Source of the DNA: Gemella haemolysans
Lineage (GTDB): Bacteria; Bacillota; Bacilli; Staphylococcales; Gemellaceae
Assembly (NCBI RefSeq): GCF_028308085.1
Contig: NZ_JAQMFS010000075.1
Span: 18,748-82,747, forward strand
Direction: 5' to 3'
DNA: 64,000 nt
Of this stretch, positions 46,988 to 56,699 are shown one piece after another (the stretch's first letter is position 1; each line of letters starts with the position of its first letter). A model generated the notes under the pieces. The model was not told where the DNA came from and did not search any database. It saw nothing but the letters and a program-made list of their open reading frames with translations. The position numbers were made by a program, and so were the translations under genes.

Positions 46988-48349
46988 ATGTATCAAGGAA
47001 AAAACTTTTCTGAAAGAGCAAGTATTTTTATTAAATTACTATTGCCTGTTTTAGTGTATCAAGTAATTTCATATTCATCTGGGATGATTGGAACGTTCAT
47101 GGCGGGACACTATAGTCCTACAGATTTAGCTGGTGTGAGTATGGGTGTTAATATTTGGAATCCAATTATGTATACTTTAAATGCGATCGTTTTAGCATTA
47201 ATTCCGATAGTTTCACAATTGATTGGAAAAAATAAAGAAGAAGAGATACCTACAGTAGTTAGACAATTTCTGTACATAGCTGTAATTATTAGTATTGTTT
47301 TAATTGTTGGATTAAATACTTTAGCAACACCAATAGTAGACCAATTAGGTATGGATAGTAATATTGCAGAAATAACAAAGAACTATCTGTTTTATGAAAG
47401 TTTTGGAGTGCTATCAATCTTCTTGTATGTAGTTTTACGTTCATTTATAGATAGTTTAGGATTGACAAGATTATCGATGATAATGATGATAGTGTCTGTA
47501 CCTGTAAATGTATTTTTTGCGTATAGTTTCATTTTTGGGAAGTTTGGTATGCCAGAGCTTGGTGGAGCTGGAAATGCAATTGCTGTTTCAGTAACATATA
47601 CAGTATTATTTTTCATCGCATTATTTATAGTGCTAACAAACCCTAAAATTAATAAGTATAAAATATTCGAAAAAGAAAAAATTAGATTTGAAAAATGGGG
47701 AGAAATCTTTAAGCTAGGAGTTCCAATAGCTCTAGCTACAGCACTTGAGACGGTTGTCTTTTCAACGTTATCTTTAATGGTGTCACGTTTTGATACGACA
47801 GTTATTGCTTCCCATCAAGCTGCGTTAAATTTCTCTGGATTTTTATATACTTTACCAGTTAGTGTTGCAAATGCTGCAACAATTATAATAGCATTTCATG
47901 TAGGAGCAAAAGACTATAAAATGGCAACAGAGTATACAAAACTGACGGTAATAATGGGAATGATATTTTCAACAATAGCTGGATTAATTGTCTGGTTATT
48001 TGATACAAAAATTCCGTATTTATATACTAGTGATAGCGGAGTAATAACTTTAACAGCTAAGCTATTATTATTCGCAATTGGTTTTGCTATTTGTGATTCA
48101 TTTGCATCAGCACTAGCAGGAGTGCTTCGTGGATACAAAAAAGTTGTACCGATTTGTGTGGTAATGTTTATCGGTTATTATCTAGTAGGTATTCCTACGG
48201 CTTATTATTTTGTTTTTAAACAAGGTATTGGTATAGAAGGTTTATGGATAGGTTGGATAATAGGACTTGCAGTATATGCTTTAGGTGTCTTATTCTACTA
48301 TCTATATATGAGAAGAGGAATTAAGAAAAAAATAAAATTAGCTAAATAG
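46988..48349 (+). CDS. MATE-family efflux transporter
   Basis: 453 aa with about twelve hydrophobic segments in two related halves. The N-terminal MAGHYSPTDLAGVSMG and the mid-protein GVPIALATALETVVFSTLSL regions are typical of NorM/MATE proteins. Such pumps use Na+ or H+ to export cationic compounds. Stand-alone gene with AAAGGAG and its own terminator. The substrate is unknown. Confidence 0.88.
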   Translation: MYQGKNFSERASIFIKLLLPVLVYQVISYSSGMIGTFMAGHYSPTDLAGVSMGVNIWNPIMYTLNAIVLALIPIVSQLIGKNKEEEIPTVVRQFLYIAVIISIVLIVGLNTLATPIVDQLGMDSNIAEITKNYLFYESFGVLSIFLYVVLRSFIDSLGLTRLSMIMMIVSVPVNVFFAYSFIFGKFGMPELGGAGNAIAVSVTYTVLFFIALFIVLTNPKINKYKIFEKEKIRFEKWGEIFKLGVPIALATALETVVFSTLSLMVSRFDTTVIASHQAALNFSGFLYTLPVSVANAATIIIAFHVGAKDYKMATEYTKLTVIMGMIFSTIAGLIVWLFDTKIPYLYTSDSGVITLTAKLLLFAIGFAICDSFASALAGVLRGYKKVVPICVVMFIGYYLVGIPTAYYFVFKQGIGIEGLWIGWIIGLAVYALGVLFYYLYMRRGIKKKIKLAK

Positions 48350-48350
48350 T

Positions 48351-48391
48351 AAAAATTTTGTAGTAAATTTAAATACTACAAAATTTTTTTT
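48351..48391 (+). terminator. Rho-independent terminator after the MATE gene
   Basis: Stem AAAATTTTGTAGTA / TACTACAAAATTTT followed by T. Confidence 0.85.
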
Positions 48392-48475
48392 ATTTTACTT
48401 GTATAATCACTTGACTCTAATTTTGAAAAACTATATAATGTGATTATCAGAACTAGATAAGAAGGAGGAAAGAAT

Positions 48476-48904
48476 ATGAACAAAGTATATCCAAAATGGT
48501 CTGAGTTACCAGATATTGATTTGTACTTAGATCAAGTACTATTATACGTTAATCGATTAGATAATTCCTCAATTGTCGATGATGATAAGGGTTTAACTTC
48601 AGCGATGATAAATAATTATGTAAAAAATGGTCACTTAGATAAACCAATTAAGAAAAAATATAATCGAAAACAATTAGCAAGATTAATAGTAATTACATGT
48701 TTAAAAAATGTATTCTCAATTCAAGAGATTAGTAAGACAATAAATAGCTTGACTTCAGAGGGAAGTTCTGAAGAGATGTATGATAATTTTGTTATGTGTA
48801 TGAATGGAGAGAAGAGAGAGGGACTAGCAGAAGTAATAGTGGCAGCCTGTGATACTGTGAGATTATATAAAAAAACGCATGATCTAGTAGAAAAGTTAAA
48901 ATAA
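48476..48904 (+). CDS. DUF1836 protein
   Basis: 142 aa soluble protein. The region KPIKKKYNRKQLARLIVIT and the following helices resemble a MerR-like HTH, as proposed for DUF1836 proteins. Function unknown. GGAGG ribosome binding site; it lies 18 bp before the DegV gene, so they are probably co-transcribed. Confidence 0.75.
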   Translation: MNKVYPKWSELPDIDLYLDQVLLYVNRLDNSSIVDDDKGLTSAMINNYVKNGHLDKPIKKKYNRKQLARLIVITCLKNVFSIQEISKTINSLTSEGSSEEMYDNFVMCMNGEKREGLAEVIVAACDTVRLYKKTHDLVEKLK

Positions 48905-48922
48905 AATACTTGGAGGTAAATT

Positions 48923-49765
48923 ATGGAGTGGAAAATTGTAGTTGATACTGCTTGCGATTTTAGAGAAATTCCTAATAAAGCTGAGAATGTTACTTATGAG
49001 AGAGTGCCATTTTCATTACAAATAGAAGATAAAGTTTATGTAGATACGCTAGATTTAAATATTGACGAAATGATGAAAGAAATATATGCTAGTTCAGAGC
49101 CGGCAAGATCAGCTTGTCCTAGTCCAGAGGCATATCTAGCTGCGTATAAAGGAGCAGATAATGTTATAGTTCTAACTCTTACAGGTGGAATGTCAGGAAG
49201 TTACAATAGTGCAGTAGTCGGTGAAAAGATGTTGAGAGAAGAAAATTCAAAGGCTAATATTCATATAATCAATACTCTTTCTGCAGGTGGTCAAAATGAT
49301 TTATTTCTCCTTAAAATAAATGAATTAATAAAAGAAGGATTATCTTTTGATGAAGTTGTTTCAGAAATGACAAAATATCAAGAAAATACGAAACTAATTT
49401 TTTCTTTAGAAAAAGTGGATAATCTTGTAAAAAATGGACGTTTATCAAAATTGGCAGCTGCTGTAGTAGGGTTATTAAATATGCGTATGGTAGGAGAGGC
49501 AAGTAAAGAAGGAACTCTACATTTACTTCATAAAGTACGTGGTGAGAAAAAGGCGATATCAACTGTAGTTGAAGAGATGATTAAAGCTGGATATAAAGGT
49601 GGTAGAGCTGTAATTACACATAGAAATAATGAAAATATTTGTAAAAAGATAGAAGAAAAACTAAAAGAAAAATTCTCGAATGTAGAATTTATTATAGTTC
49701 CTACATCTGGAATTTGTAGCTTTTATGGTGAAGAAGGCGGAATGCTTTTAGGATATGAAATATAA
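48923..49765 (+). CDS. DegV-family fatty-acid-binding protein
   Basis: 280 aa DegV/FakB-like protein. The N-terminal VDTACDF and the ligand region TGGMSGSYNSAV match the family fold. Related FakB proteins bind a fatty acid for phosphorylation by FakA. The family's TSxPS loop is SACPSPEAY here. GICSFYGEEGGMLLGY at the C-terminus covers the carboxylate-binding part. Whether it works with FakA cannot be told here. Confidence 0.85.
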   Translation: MEWKIVVDTACDFREIPNKAENVTYERVPFSLQIEDKVYVDTLDLNIDEMMKEIYASSEPARSACPSPEAYLAAYKGADNVIVLTLTGGMSGSYNSAVVGEKMLREENSKANIHIINTLSAGGQNDLFLLKINELIKEGLSFDEVVSEMTKYQENTKLIFSLEKVDNLVKNGRLSKLAAAVVGLLNMRMVGEASKEGTLHLLHKVRGEKKAISTVVEEMIKAGYKGGRAVITHRNNENICKKIEEKLKEKFSNVEFIIVPTSGICSFYGEEGGMLLGYEI

Positions 49766-49795
49766 TCCGTATTTTAGAATAGTATAATTAATATT

Positions 49796-49840
49796 AAAAA
49801 GAGAAGAAGTGTATTACAAAAAACACTTCTTCTCTTTTTG
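49796..49840 (+). terminator. Terminator between the DegV and membrane-protein genes
   Basis: Near-perfect stem AAAAAGAGAAGAAGTGT / ACACTTCTTCTCTTTTT between convergent genes; usable in both directions. Confidence 0.85.
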
Positions 49841-49850
49841 ATAAATTTAA

Positions 49851-50213
49851 CTAACTCTGCTTAGCTCTTTTTTTACGTTTTCGAAACTTCCCAATTAAAA
49901 AACCAGTCCCTTGACCACAAAGGCTGAAGAATATATACCCTAAACCATAGATAAGAATATCAAAGTTTAAAATGATTAAACATGATATTATATAAAAAAT
50001 TCCTATAATAAATGAGAAAATATAGCTAAAGTCTTCTTTATTATATGCATATAGAAATGAAATTAGAAAACTAATAACAGGGTATAGGATAATTAATAAT
50101 AAAATTATCATCCCAGATCTATTTGATATAAAATAAGAACACAGAGGGAGTATTATAAATAAAAAGAAAGAAAAAATTAAATATGGTACTTTTTCTAAAA
50201 ATTTCTTCATCAT
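49851..50213 (-). CDS. Small hypothetical membrane protein
   Basis: 120 aa with four predicted hydrophobic segments and a strongly basic C-terminus (GKFRKRKKRAKQS). GGAGG precedes the paired ATG codons. Not recognised as a named family. Convergent with the DegV gene and divergent from transaldolase. Confidence 0.65.
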   Translation of the reverse strand: MMKKFLEKVPYLIFSFFLFIILPLCSYFISNRSGMIILLLIILYPVISFLISFLYAYNKEDFSYIFSFIIGIFYIISCLIILNFDILIYGLGYIFFSLCGQGTGFLIGKFRKRKKRAKQS

Positions 50214-50294
50214 CTGCCTCCTAATTATAGTGTTATTCTATCATATATTGGATTGAAAAACAATAAAGAAATAGTTATAATTTAAGCTATAAAA

Positions 50295-50323
50295 TTGAAA
50301 ACACTTTCTGAATGTGATATTAT
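50295..50323 (+). promoter_or_regulatory. Transaldolase promoter with overlapping cre-like site
   Basis: TTGAAA (50295-50300), 17 bp, TATTAT (50318-50323). TGAAAACACTTTCT (50296-50309) matches the CcpA consensus TGWAARCGYTWNCW at 13 of 14 positions and covers the -35 box. Confidence 0.7.
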
Positions 50324-50356
50324 GAGGTTACTATAAAAATGAGAGGGGATAATATA

Positions 50357-51010
50357 ATGAAATTTTTTATAGATACAGCAAATGTCGAAGATATTAGAAA
50401 TGCTAATGAATTAGGAGTAGTTAGTGGAGTTACTACAAATCCGTCATTAATAGCAAAAGAAGGACGCGATTTTAAAGAAGTTATTAAGGAAATTACTTCA
50501 ATAGTAGATGGTCCTATTAGTGGAGAAGTAAAAGCGACTACTACTAATTGGAAGGATATGCTAGAAGAAGCAAGAGAAATTGCAAAAATTCATCCTAATA
50601 TGGTTGTTAAGATTCCTATGACTGAAGATGGATTAAAAGCTGTAAATGTATTAAAAAAAGAGGGAATTAAAACAAATGTTACTCTAATCTTTAGTCCAAC
50701 TCAAGCGTTATTAGCAGCTAGAGCTGGAGCGACATATGTTTCTCCATTTTTAGGTAGATTAGATGATATTTCTCATAATGGATTATTATTAATAGAAGAG
50801 ATAGTGGAAATTTTCGCTAATAATGATATTGATACACAAATTATCGCAGCAAGTGTAAGAAATCAAATTCATGTTACTGAATGTGCTAAATTAGGATGCG
50901 ATATTGCTACTGTTCCTTATTCTGTAATTAAACAAATGGTTAAACATCCATTAACTGATATTGGAATAGAAAAATTCAAACAAGATTACTATAAAGTATT
51001 TGGTGAGTAA
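50357..51010 (+). CDS. tal: Transaldolase (FSA/TalC-type)
   Basis: 217 aa short transaldolase of the non-oxidative pentose phosphate pathway. GAGAGGGG 9 bp upstream selects ATG 50357 over the in-frame ATG 50339. The protein starts [14 protein letters not shown] and has [13 protein letters not shown]. The Schiff-base lysine is Lys85 in VVKIPMT. This subfamily also includes fructose-6-phosphate aldolases, so exact activity is open. The cre-like promoter site fits carbon control. Confidence 0.93.
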   Translation: MKFFIDTANVEDIRNANELGVVSGVTTNPSLIAKEGRDFKEVIKEITSIVDGPISGEVKATTTNWKDMLEEAREIAKIHPNMVVKIPMTEDGLKAVNVLKKEGIKTNVTLIFSPTQALLAARAGATYVSPFLGRLDDISHNGLLLIEEIVEIFANNDIDTQIIAASVRNQIHVTECAKLGCDIATVPYSVIKQMVKHPLTDIGIEKFKQDYYKVFGE

Positions 51011-51165
51011 TCGATAGAAATAGTTTACGTAATATAAAGTTATATTTCTTTAAAAAAATTTAAAAAATTTACACTTTATACTAGAAATATTTATAAAGTA
51101 ATGTTATAATATATTTTGTTGTATGAAAAAGTTGTTAAGATTAAATTTTATAGGAGGTTATATTA

Positions 51166-51315
51166 ATGCGCGTAAATGTAACATTAGCTTGTACAGAATG
51201 TGGTGACAGAAACTACATTACTAAAAAGAACAAAAGAAATAATCCAGACCGTATTGAACTTAAAAAATACTGTCCAAGATTAAAAAAAGTGACTTTACAC
51301 AGAGAAACTAAATAA
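51166..51315 (+). CDS. rpmG: 50S ribosomal protein L33
   Basis: 49 aa bL33. It contains [18 protein letters not shown] and ends in [14 protein letters not shown], nearly identical to Bacillus RpmG. The CxxC pair (Cys9 and Cys12) is present while the second pair is reduced to one Cys, as in B. subtilis. AGGAGG lies 8 bp before the ATG. Its 3' end is a known target for some integrative elements; see the finding on 51361-51480. Confidence 0.96.
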   Translation: MRVNVTLACTECGDRNYITKKNKRNNPDRIELKKYCPRLKKVTLHRETK

Positions 51316-51327
51316 TAAAGTAAGAGA

Positions 51328-51360
51328 AGCCTTAAAGTATCAACGTTTAAGGCTTTTTGT
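51328..51360 (+). terminator. Rho-independent terminator after rpmG
   Basis: Stem AGCCTTAAA / TTTAAGGCT followed by T-rich DNA. Confidence 0.85.
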
Positions 51361-51532
51361 TTTGCCTTTTGACAATGTTTTGACTGTGTTTTGATATTCC
51401 TTTGATAGTATAAAGGTACACTTGAATAATATATTTTAATTGTGAGTTGACCCGCACTTGACCCACACATTATAAATATGGATAATGAAATTATCTAAAT
51501 ATAATGTTATAATGAATTCGAGGTGAAGGATA

Positions 51533-51880
51533 ATGAAAGAGACTATAGGAAAAATTAATAAGTTTAGAGATGAGAGAAATTGGAGACAATTCCATAATGA
51601 AAAAGATTTAGCAATATCAATATCTCTAGAAGCTAGTGAATTATTAGAACTATTTCAATGGAAAACATCAGAGGTAACTGTATCAGAAAAATTACCACAA
51701 ATTAAAGAAGAATTGGCAGATGTTTTTATTTATGCTTTTATGCTTGCAGACAATTTAAATCTTGATGTAGAAAAAATTATTACAGATAAGTTAATTAGTA
51801 ATTCTAATAAGTATCCTATTAAAGAAAGTTTTGGATCAAATAAAAAATATACAGAACTAGAAGTGAAAGAAAAAAACTAG
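51533..51880 (+). CDS. MazG-like nucleotide pyrophosphohydrolase
   Basis: 115 aa. The all-alpha NTP-pyrophosphatase motifs are visible: SLEASELLELFQWK (metal-binding EASE) and EELADVFIYAFMLAD (ExxD). It is a single-domain MazG-type protein that probably hydrolyses non-canonical or excess NTPs. GAGGTGAAGG precedes the ATG. Stand-alone, with a hairpin after it. Confidence 0.85.
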   Translation: MKETIGKINKFRDERNWRQFHNEKDLAISISLEASELLELFQWKTSEVTVSEKLPQIKEELADVFIYAFMLADNLNLDVEKIITDKLISNSNKYPIKESFGSNKKYTELEVKEKN

Positions 51881-51931
51881 ATAAATTTTAACACTTTTTC
51901 TTTATTATTAAAAATATTGATAAACTATTAA

Positions 51932-51985
51932 TAAAAAAAGGTTTGATAGATGTAAAATCAAATTACTATATCAAACCTTTTTATT
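51932..51985. terminator. Bidirectional terminator between MazG-like and lipoprotein genes
   Basis: Stem AAAAAGGTTTGATA / TATCAAACCTTTTT with flanking A/T runs between convergent genes. Confidence 0.8.
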
Positions 51986-51988
51986 TTA

Positions 51989-52537
51989 TCATTTAGTTAC
52001 TGGGACTTCGAAAGTGGCATTTTCCATTTTTTTACCATCCTTATCGAATTGTGTAAAAGAAATTTTAATTTTGTCACTTTCTACACTTAAACCGTATCCC
52101 ATAGCAGATTCTGAAATTGCACCAATTGGAGTAGATTCGGGATATTTTGAAGAATTAACTGGATAAATTCTAGCCTCATTTTCTGCTCCATCAATAACTG
52201 TTCTAGGAGCTAAAAATAGATCTTGATATTCATTTTTAAAACCTAAGTTCTCATAAGTATATTTTATGATAACTACTTGTGCTATTTTATCTTTGATATG
52301 TTTACTTCTATCTTGAGTAGTTTTAACCTCTGTTATTTTTAATCTCCATTGACCATCTACAATCCATTCTTCATTAAGTCCGTATACTTTATCTGACGAA
52401 TTTTCATTTTTTGTTGTTGTCGTTTTATTTTCTGCTGTAGATTTACTTTGTCTAATTAGATCTCTTTTAAATAATGAACACCCACTTAGAATTACAGAAG
52501 CTGATAATAAAACTGTAAATAGTAATTTAGATTTCAT
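51989..52537 (-). CDS. Putative lipoprotein (DUF4352/DUF5067-like)
   Basis: 182 aa. The signal peptide ends in LSGC with the lipid-modified Cys near residue 20. A Ser/Thr/Asn/Lys linker (about 25-50) follows, and then a beta-rich domain (about 55-180) with KYTYENLGFKNEYQDLF, similar in layout to DUF4352/DUF5067 extracellular domains. Function unknown. Monocistronic. The following 52538-52850 is very AT-rich with nothing I can identify. Confidence 0.75.
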   Translation of the reverse strand: MKSKLLFTVLLSASVILSGCSLFKRDLIRQSKSTAENKTTTTKNENSSDKVYGLNEEWIVDGQWRLKITEVKTTQDRSKHIKDKIAQVVIIKYTYENLGFKNEYQDLFLAPRTVIDGAENEARIYPVNSSKYPESTPIGAISESAMGYGLSVESDKIKISFTQFDKDGKKMENATFEVPVTK

Positions 52538-52853
52538 ATTTCCTTCTCCTAATCGATAATGTTTAATTTTTATAAAATATCTTGAATTACCTCTATATAA
52601 AAAAATTATATAATACTAGAATAGGCTGGTCAATATATGTTAATTACATTTTAAAATTTTAGTGTTGGGATAAAATTTATAGCTTATTGCAAAAATACCT
52701 TTACAAATTAAAAGAAAAATATTATACTATATATTATCAATTGAAAAAATTGTTAATTTTTCTATAGATGTTTCTTGTTTTTCAAAATAATTCTTTAGTA
52801 AAGCTAACAAAATTAGAAAATTTTAAAAAAATAAAAAAAAATTAAAAAAGTTG

Positions 52854-52882
52854 TTGACAAACTATAATATCTATTATATAAT
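52854..52882 (+). promoter_or_regulatory. tRNA operon promoter
   Basis: TTGACA (52854-52859), 17 bp, TATAAT (52877-52882), a perfect sigma-A match. Confidence 0.85.
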
Positions 52883-52911
52883 TAATACATAAGTTAATAA
52901 CAAATATTTAT

Positions 52912-52985
52912 GCGGGTGTAGTTTAGTGGTAAAACCTCAGTCTTCCAAACTGATGTTGTGAGTTCGATTCTCATCACCCGCTCCA
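52912..52985 (+). tRNA. tRNA-Gly (anticodon TCC)
   Basis: 74 nt with encoded CCA. Acceptor GCGGGTG/CACCCGC, anticodon loop CTTCCAA giving TCC, T-loop GTTCGATTC. Confidence 0.95.
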
Positions 52986-53005
52986 TTTTTTTATTTAGAG
53001 ATTTT

Positions 53006-53079
53006 TCCACAGTAGCTCAGTTGGTAGTAGCATCTGACTGTTAATCAGAGGGTCGCAGGTTCGAGTCCTGCCTGTGGAG
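53006..53079 (+). tRNA. tRNA-Asn (anticodon GTT)
   Basis: 74 nt. Acceptor TCCACAG/CTGTGGA, anticodon loop CTGTTAA giving GTT, T-loop GTTCGAGTC. CCA is not encoded, unlike the neighbouring tRNA-Gly. The D-stem has one mismatch (GCTC/TAGC). Confidence 0.94.
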
Positions 53080-53084
53080 TAAAG

Positions 53085-53116
53085 TACGGCTGTGTATGCA
53101 GCCGTATATTTTTTTG
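53085..53116 (+). terminator. Terminator of the tRNA operon
   Basis: Stem TACGGCTG / CAGCCGTA with a 5-nt loop and T-run. Confidence 0.85.
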
Positions 53117-53258
53117 TTTAAAATCTCGCTAAATATTATTATTAAAGGAAAAATTATGTTATAATAGTTCATGGTATATGAACTTTTATCATGTTGAATT
53201 TTATATAGTTTAAAAGTTGAAATTTAAGAAAATAAAGAGAATTGTATAGGAGATTTTT

Positions 53259-54563
53259 ATGTTTTTAGATGAGGTAAAAATATTCGTCCGATCAGGTGAT
53301 GGTGGGAATGGATTAGTAGCATTTAGAAGAGAAAAGTATGTTCCAAAAGGTGGTCCAGCAGGTGGTGACGGTGGACGTGGAGCAAATGTTGTATTTATAG
53401 TTGATGAAGGTTTAAGAACTTTCATGGATTATCGTTACCAAAAGAAATTCGTAGCACCTAATGGTGAGAACGGAATGAGTAAAGGTATGCACGGTAGAAA
53501 ATCTAAAGATTTATACTTAAAAGTACCACCTGGGACTGTAATTCGTGATACAGATACTGGAGAGGTATTAGCAGACTTAGTAGAACACGAGCAAGAAGTA
53601 GTAGTAGCTCGTGGAGGACGTGGTGGACGCGGAAACTGTCGTTTCGCAACACCTTCAAACCCAGCGCCAGAAATCGCTGAAAATGGTGAACCAGGAGAAG
53701 AAAGAAATCTGACTTTAGAATTAAAACTTATGGCGGATGTAGGTCTTGTTGGATTCCCTTCTGTTGGTAAATCAACATTATTATCAATAACATCAAAAGC
53801 AAAACCAAAAATTGCTGATTATCATTTTACAACATTAGCGCCAAATCTTGGAGTAGTAGAAACAAAAGACCACAGAAGTTTTGTTATGGCTGACCTTCCA
53901 GGATTAATCGAAGGGGCTAGCCAAGGTGTAGGTCTTGGTCACCAATTTTTACGTCACATCGAAAGAACGAAAGTTATTGTTCACGTAGTAGATATGTCAG
54001 CAACTGATGGACGTGATCCATATGAAGATTATAAAATTATTAACCAAGAGTTAGCAGAATATAACATGAGACTTTTAGAAAGACCTCAAGTAGTGGTAGC
54101 TAACAAGATGGATATTCCAGTTGCGAGTGAAAATCTTAAAGAATTTAAAAAACAATTAGAAAATGACGGTGAAGATGTAGATATCGTTGAAATTTCTGCA
54201 TTTACACGTAGTAATATAGATAATTTACTTTATAAAGTAAGTGATATTCTAGATAACACAGATCCAAATACGTTATATGAACTTGATACTGAAGAAGAAA
54301 GTATGGAAAACAGAGTTCTTTATAAACATAAACCTAAGGATGAAACATTCAAGATTACTCGTGATGACACAGGTGCTTATGTAGTAAGTGGACCTGGTAT
54401 CGAACGTGCATTCTTAATGACTGACTTTAACCGTGATGCTTCTGTTAGACGTTTTGCTCAACAAATGCGTTCTATGGGTGTAGATGATGCTTTACGTGAA
54501 AGAGGATGTAAAAACGGTGATACGGTTAAAATTCTTAAAGGTGAGTTTGAATTCGTAGAGTAG
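53259..54563 (+). CDS. obg: GTPase Obg (CgtA)
   Basis: 434 aa ribosome-associated GTPase. The Gly-rich Obg fold (1-158) includes [16 protein letters not shown]. The G domain starts near [14 protein letters not shown], with FTTLAPNLG and [12 protein letters not shown]-terminal OCT domain (about 345-430) has [20 protein letters not shown] precedes the ATG. pheB follows 12 bp later, as in Bacillus. Confidence 0.98.
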   Translation: MFLDEVKIFVRSGDGGNGLVAFRREKYVPKGGPAGGDGGRGANVVFIVDEGLRTFMDYRYQKKFVAPNGENGMSKGMHGRKSKDLYLKVPPGTVIRDTDTGEVLADLVEHEQEVVVARGGRGGRGNCRFATPSNPAPEIAENGEPGEERNLTLELKLMADVGLVGFPSVGKSTLLSITSKAKPKIADYHFTTLAPNLGVVETKDHRSFVMADLPGLIEGASQGVGLGHQFLRHIERTKVIVHVVDMSATDGRDPYEDYKIINQELAEYNMRLLERPQVVVANKMDIPVASENLKEFKKQLENDGEDVDIVEISAFTRSNIDNLLYKVSDILDNTDPNTLYELDTEEESMENRVLYKHKPKDETFKITRDDTGAYVVSGPGIERAFLMTDFNRDASVRRFAQQMRSMGVDDALRERGCKNGDTVKILKGEFEFVE

Positions 54564-54575
54564 GAGATAACCACT

Positions 54576-55022
54576 GTGGATAAAGAAAAAGTTTATTATA
54601 TAATTAGAGAAGATGTATTGCCAGAAGCTGTAAAGAAGACGTTGGCGATGAAAAAAGCTTTAGAAGAAGATTCGAAATTATCAATTTTAGAAGCTTCTAA
54701 AAGATTTGATTTAAGTAGAAGTGCATTTTATAAATATAAAGATACAATTTTTCCAATTCAAGATGTGAAAAGACAATCAATTCTATCGTTGTCTATTGAT
54801 GTTGATGATATTCCAGGAATATTAGGTAAAATTTTAGCGGTTGTTAATGAAGAGAAGTGTAGTGTTCTTACTATTCACCAAACAGTACCGATTAATGCAA
54901 AAGCTACGATAATTATTTCTTTAGAGCTTAGCTCAGGTGATATAAATATTGAAAAATTAAATAAACGAATTAAAGATCTTGAGTTTGTTAATTCAATTAA
55001 AGTAATTGGTTTAAGCATGTAA
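54576..55022 (+). CDS. pheB: ACT-domain protein PheB
   Basis: 148 aa, starting with GTG 54576 after TAGGAG (about 9 bp). An N-terminal HTH-like half (about 1-65, DLSRSAFYKYKDTIFPI) is joined to an ACT domain (about 68-148, DDIPGILGKILAVVNEE). Such domains bind amino acids. In B. subtilis pheB follows obg and precedes pheA; here no pheA follows, so the link to phenylalanine synthesis is not supported locally. Confidence 0.88.
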   Translation: MDKEKVYYIIREDVLPEAVKKTLAMKKALEEDSKLSILEASKRFDLSRSAFYKYKDTIFPIQDVKRQSILSLSIDVDDIPGILGKILAVVNEEKCSVLTIHQTVPINAKATIIISLELSSGDINIEKLNKRIKDLEFVNSIKVIGLSM

Positions 55023-55047
55023 AGATAGTTTAATAGATATTAAATGT

Positions 55048-55100
55048 AGGAGAACAGAGTAGGGAAGTCAGTTTCCTATAGCTGTTCTCCTTTTTATTTT
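55048..55100 (+). terminator. Rho-independent terminator between pheB and rlmCD
   Basis: Stem AGGAGAACAG / CTGTTCTCCT with inner complementary GGGAA-type bases and a T-rich tail. Confidence 0.8.
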
Positions 55101-55113
55101 AGAAAGGTGAATT

Positions 55114-56454
55114 ATGCAAAAAAATGATATATTCGAAGGGAAAGTTATAGATTATACCCACGATGGTCTTGGTGTAGTTAAAATTGACAATTTTCCGATT
55201 TTTATTGAAGATGTTATAGAAGGTGAAGTAATTGAGTTTAAGATAATTAAATTAAAGAAAAATCTTGGTTACGGAAAAGTTCTTAATATTATTGAAAGTT
55301 CTAAAAATAGAGTAGATGGTATTCCCAAAACTTCAGGGGCGAATTTAGTTCATATGAACTATGAAGAACAGTTGAAGTTTAAAAAGAAAAAAGTTCAAAA
55401 TGTTATGGATAAAGCTCTTGGAAAAGATTCTATCGAAGTATTAGATACGCTAGGAATGGAAGATGGATACCATTATCGTAATAAATCTGTGATTCCAGTA
55501 CAAAAAGTTAATGGCGAGGTTAAGATGGGGTATTATAAACCACGAAGCCATGATGTTGTTAATATAGAAAAATGTTTTATTCAATATGACGAACATAATG
55601 TATTGATGAATAAATTACGTAGTCTAATCTCAGAGCTTAACTTATCTGTTTATGATGAAAACAATCACTCAGGTGCTATTAGACATATTATGTTTAGAAC
55701 AAATACCCTGAAAAGTGAAATTATGGTTGGTATTGTAGCGAAGGAGAAGTTTAATAAACTAGATGAATTTGTTGAAAAAATATCTAAATTAGACGATAGA
55801 ATTGTTAGTATTATGTTAAATATTAATGACAAGAAGACAAATGTAATCTTTGGTGATAAAACTGAAAAACTTTTTGGTAAAGACTACATAACTGACACGT
55901 TAGACGGAATAGAGTTCAAGATTTCACTTCGTTCATTTTATCAAGTGAATCCAGTTCAAACAGAGGTATTATATAGTAAAGCGTTGGAACTTGCAGAATT
56001 AAAAGAAACTGATACGATAATTGATGCTTACTGTGGTATTGGAACCATAAGTCTATTCGCAGCTAAGAAAGTTAAGAAAGTATATGGTATTGAAATAGTA
56101 GAAGCGGCTGTTTTAGATGCTCGCGAAAATGCGAAAAATAATAATATAACTAATGTAGAGTTTTTACTAGGTAAGAGTGAAGATGTAATTAAAAAATTAA
56201 TCTCACAAGATGTGAAATTAGATGCAGTTATCGTTGATCCACCACGAAAAGGGTGTGAAGAAAGCTTCTTAAGAGATTTAGCTTCAATGGGAATAGAAAA
56301 GATAGTATATGTTAGTTGTAATCCAGCAACATTAGCTAGAGATATGGAAATTATGAGAGGTCTAGGTTATAAACTAGGTGCAGTGCAACCTGTAGATATG
56401 TTCCCAGGAACGTATCATGTGGAAGCGGTAACACTTCTTGAACGAAATAATTAG
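55114..56454 (+). CDS. rlmCD: 23S rRNA (uracil-C5)-methyltransferase RlmCD (RumA), intact copy
   Basis: 446 aa. An N-terminal TRAM domain (about 1-60) is followed by the methyltransferase. The SAM motif is IDAYCGIGTISLFAA, and the catalytic cysteine is Cys402 in SCNPATLARD. RlmCD of Firmicutes methylates U747 and U1939. The C-terminus is HVEAVTLLERNN. In streptococci the 3' end of this gene (rumA) is a known ICE integration site. The stretch 55939-56436 is repeated at 57858-58355. Confidence 0.95.
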   Translation: MQKNDIFEGKVIDYTHDGLGVVKIDNFPIFIEDVIEGEVIEFKIIKLKKNLGYGKVLNIIESSKNRVDGIPKTSGANLVHMNYEEQLKFKKKKVQNVMDKALGKDSIEVLDTLGMEDGYHYRNKSVIPVQKVNGEVKMGYYKPRSHDVVNIEKCFIQYDEHNVLMNKLRSLISELNLSVYDENNHSGAIRHIMFRTNTLKSEIMVGIVAKEKFNKLDEFVEKISKLDDRIVSIMLNINDKKTNVIFGDKTEKLFGKDYITDTLDGIEFKISLRSFYQVNPVQTEVLYSKALELAELKETDTIIDAYCGIGTISLFAAKKVKKVYGIEIVEAAVLDARENAKNNNITNVEFLLGKSEDVIKKLISQDVKLDAVIVDPPRKGCEESFLRDLASMGIEKIVYVSCNPATLARDMEIMRGLGYKLGAVQPVDMFPGTYHVEAVTLLERNN

Positions 56455-56699
56455 AGAAGTAGAAGAATATTTTATAATCTCGGATAGTGCTCGTAGAATG
56501 AGGGGAGAAACCTTTGATATGAAAAGAAGGTTTGAACCTCCGAGTGTGTTGTATTGATATCAAGGATTAGGAACTGATAGCTGTTTAAGCCCAGTAATAC
56601 CGAAATTTCTGGACAATCGAACTAATTTGTTAAAGGGGAGGATAAACGCTATTCGATAACTTATTCAAAGGAAAAAAGGCTAAAAAGTGTGAGAGTTGA

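Noticed and set aside
51213..51470. Minus-strand ORF over rpmG and its terminator
   Set aside because: It is antisense to a clear ribosomal protein gene and crosses a terminator.
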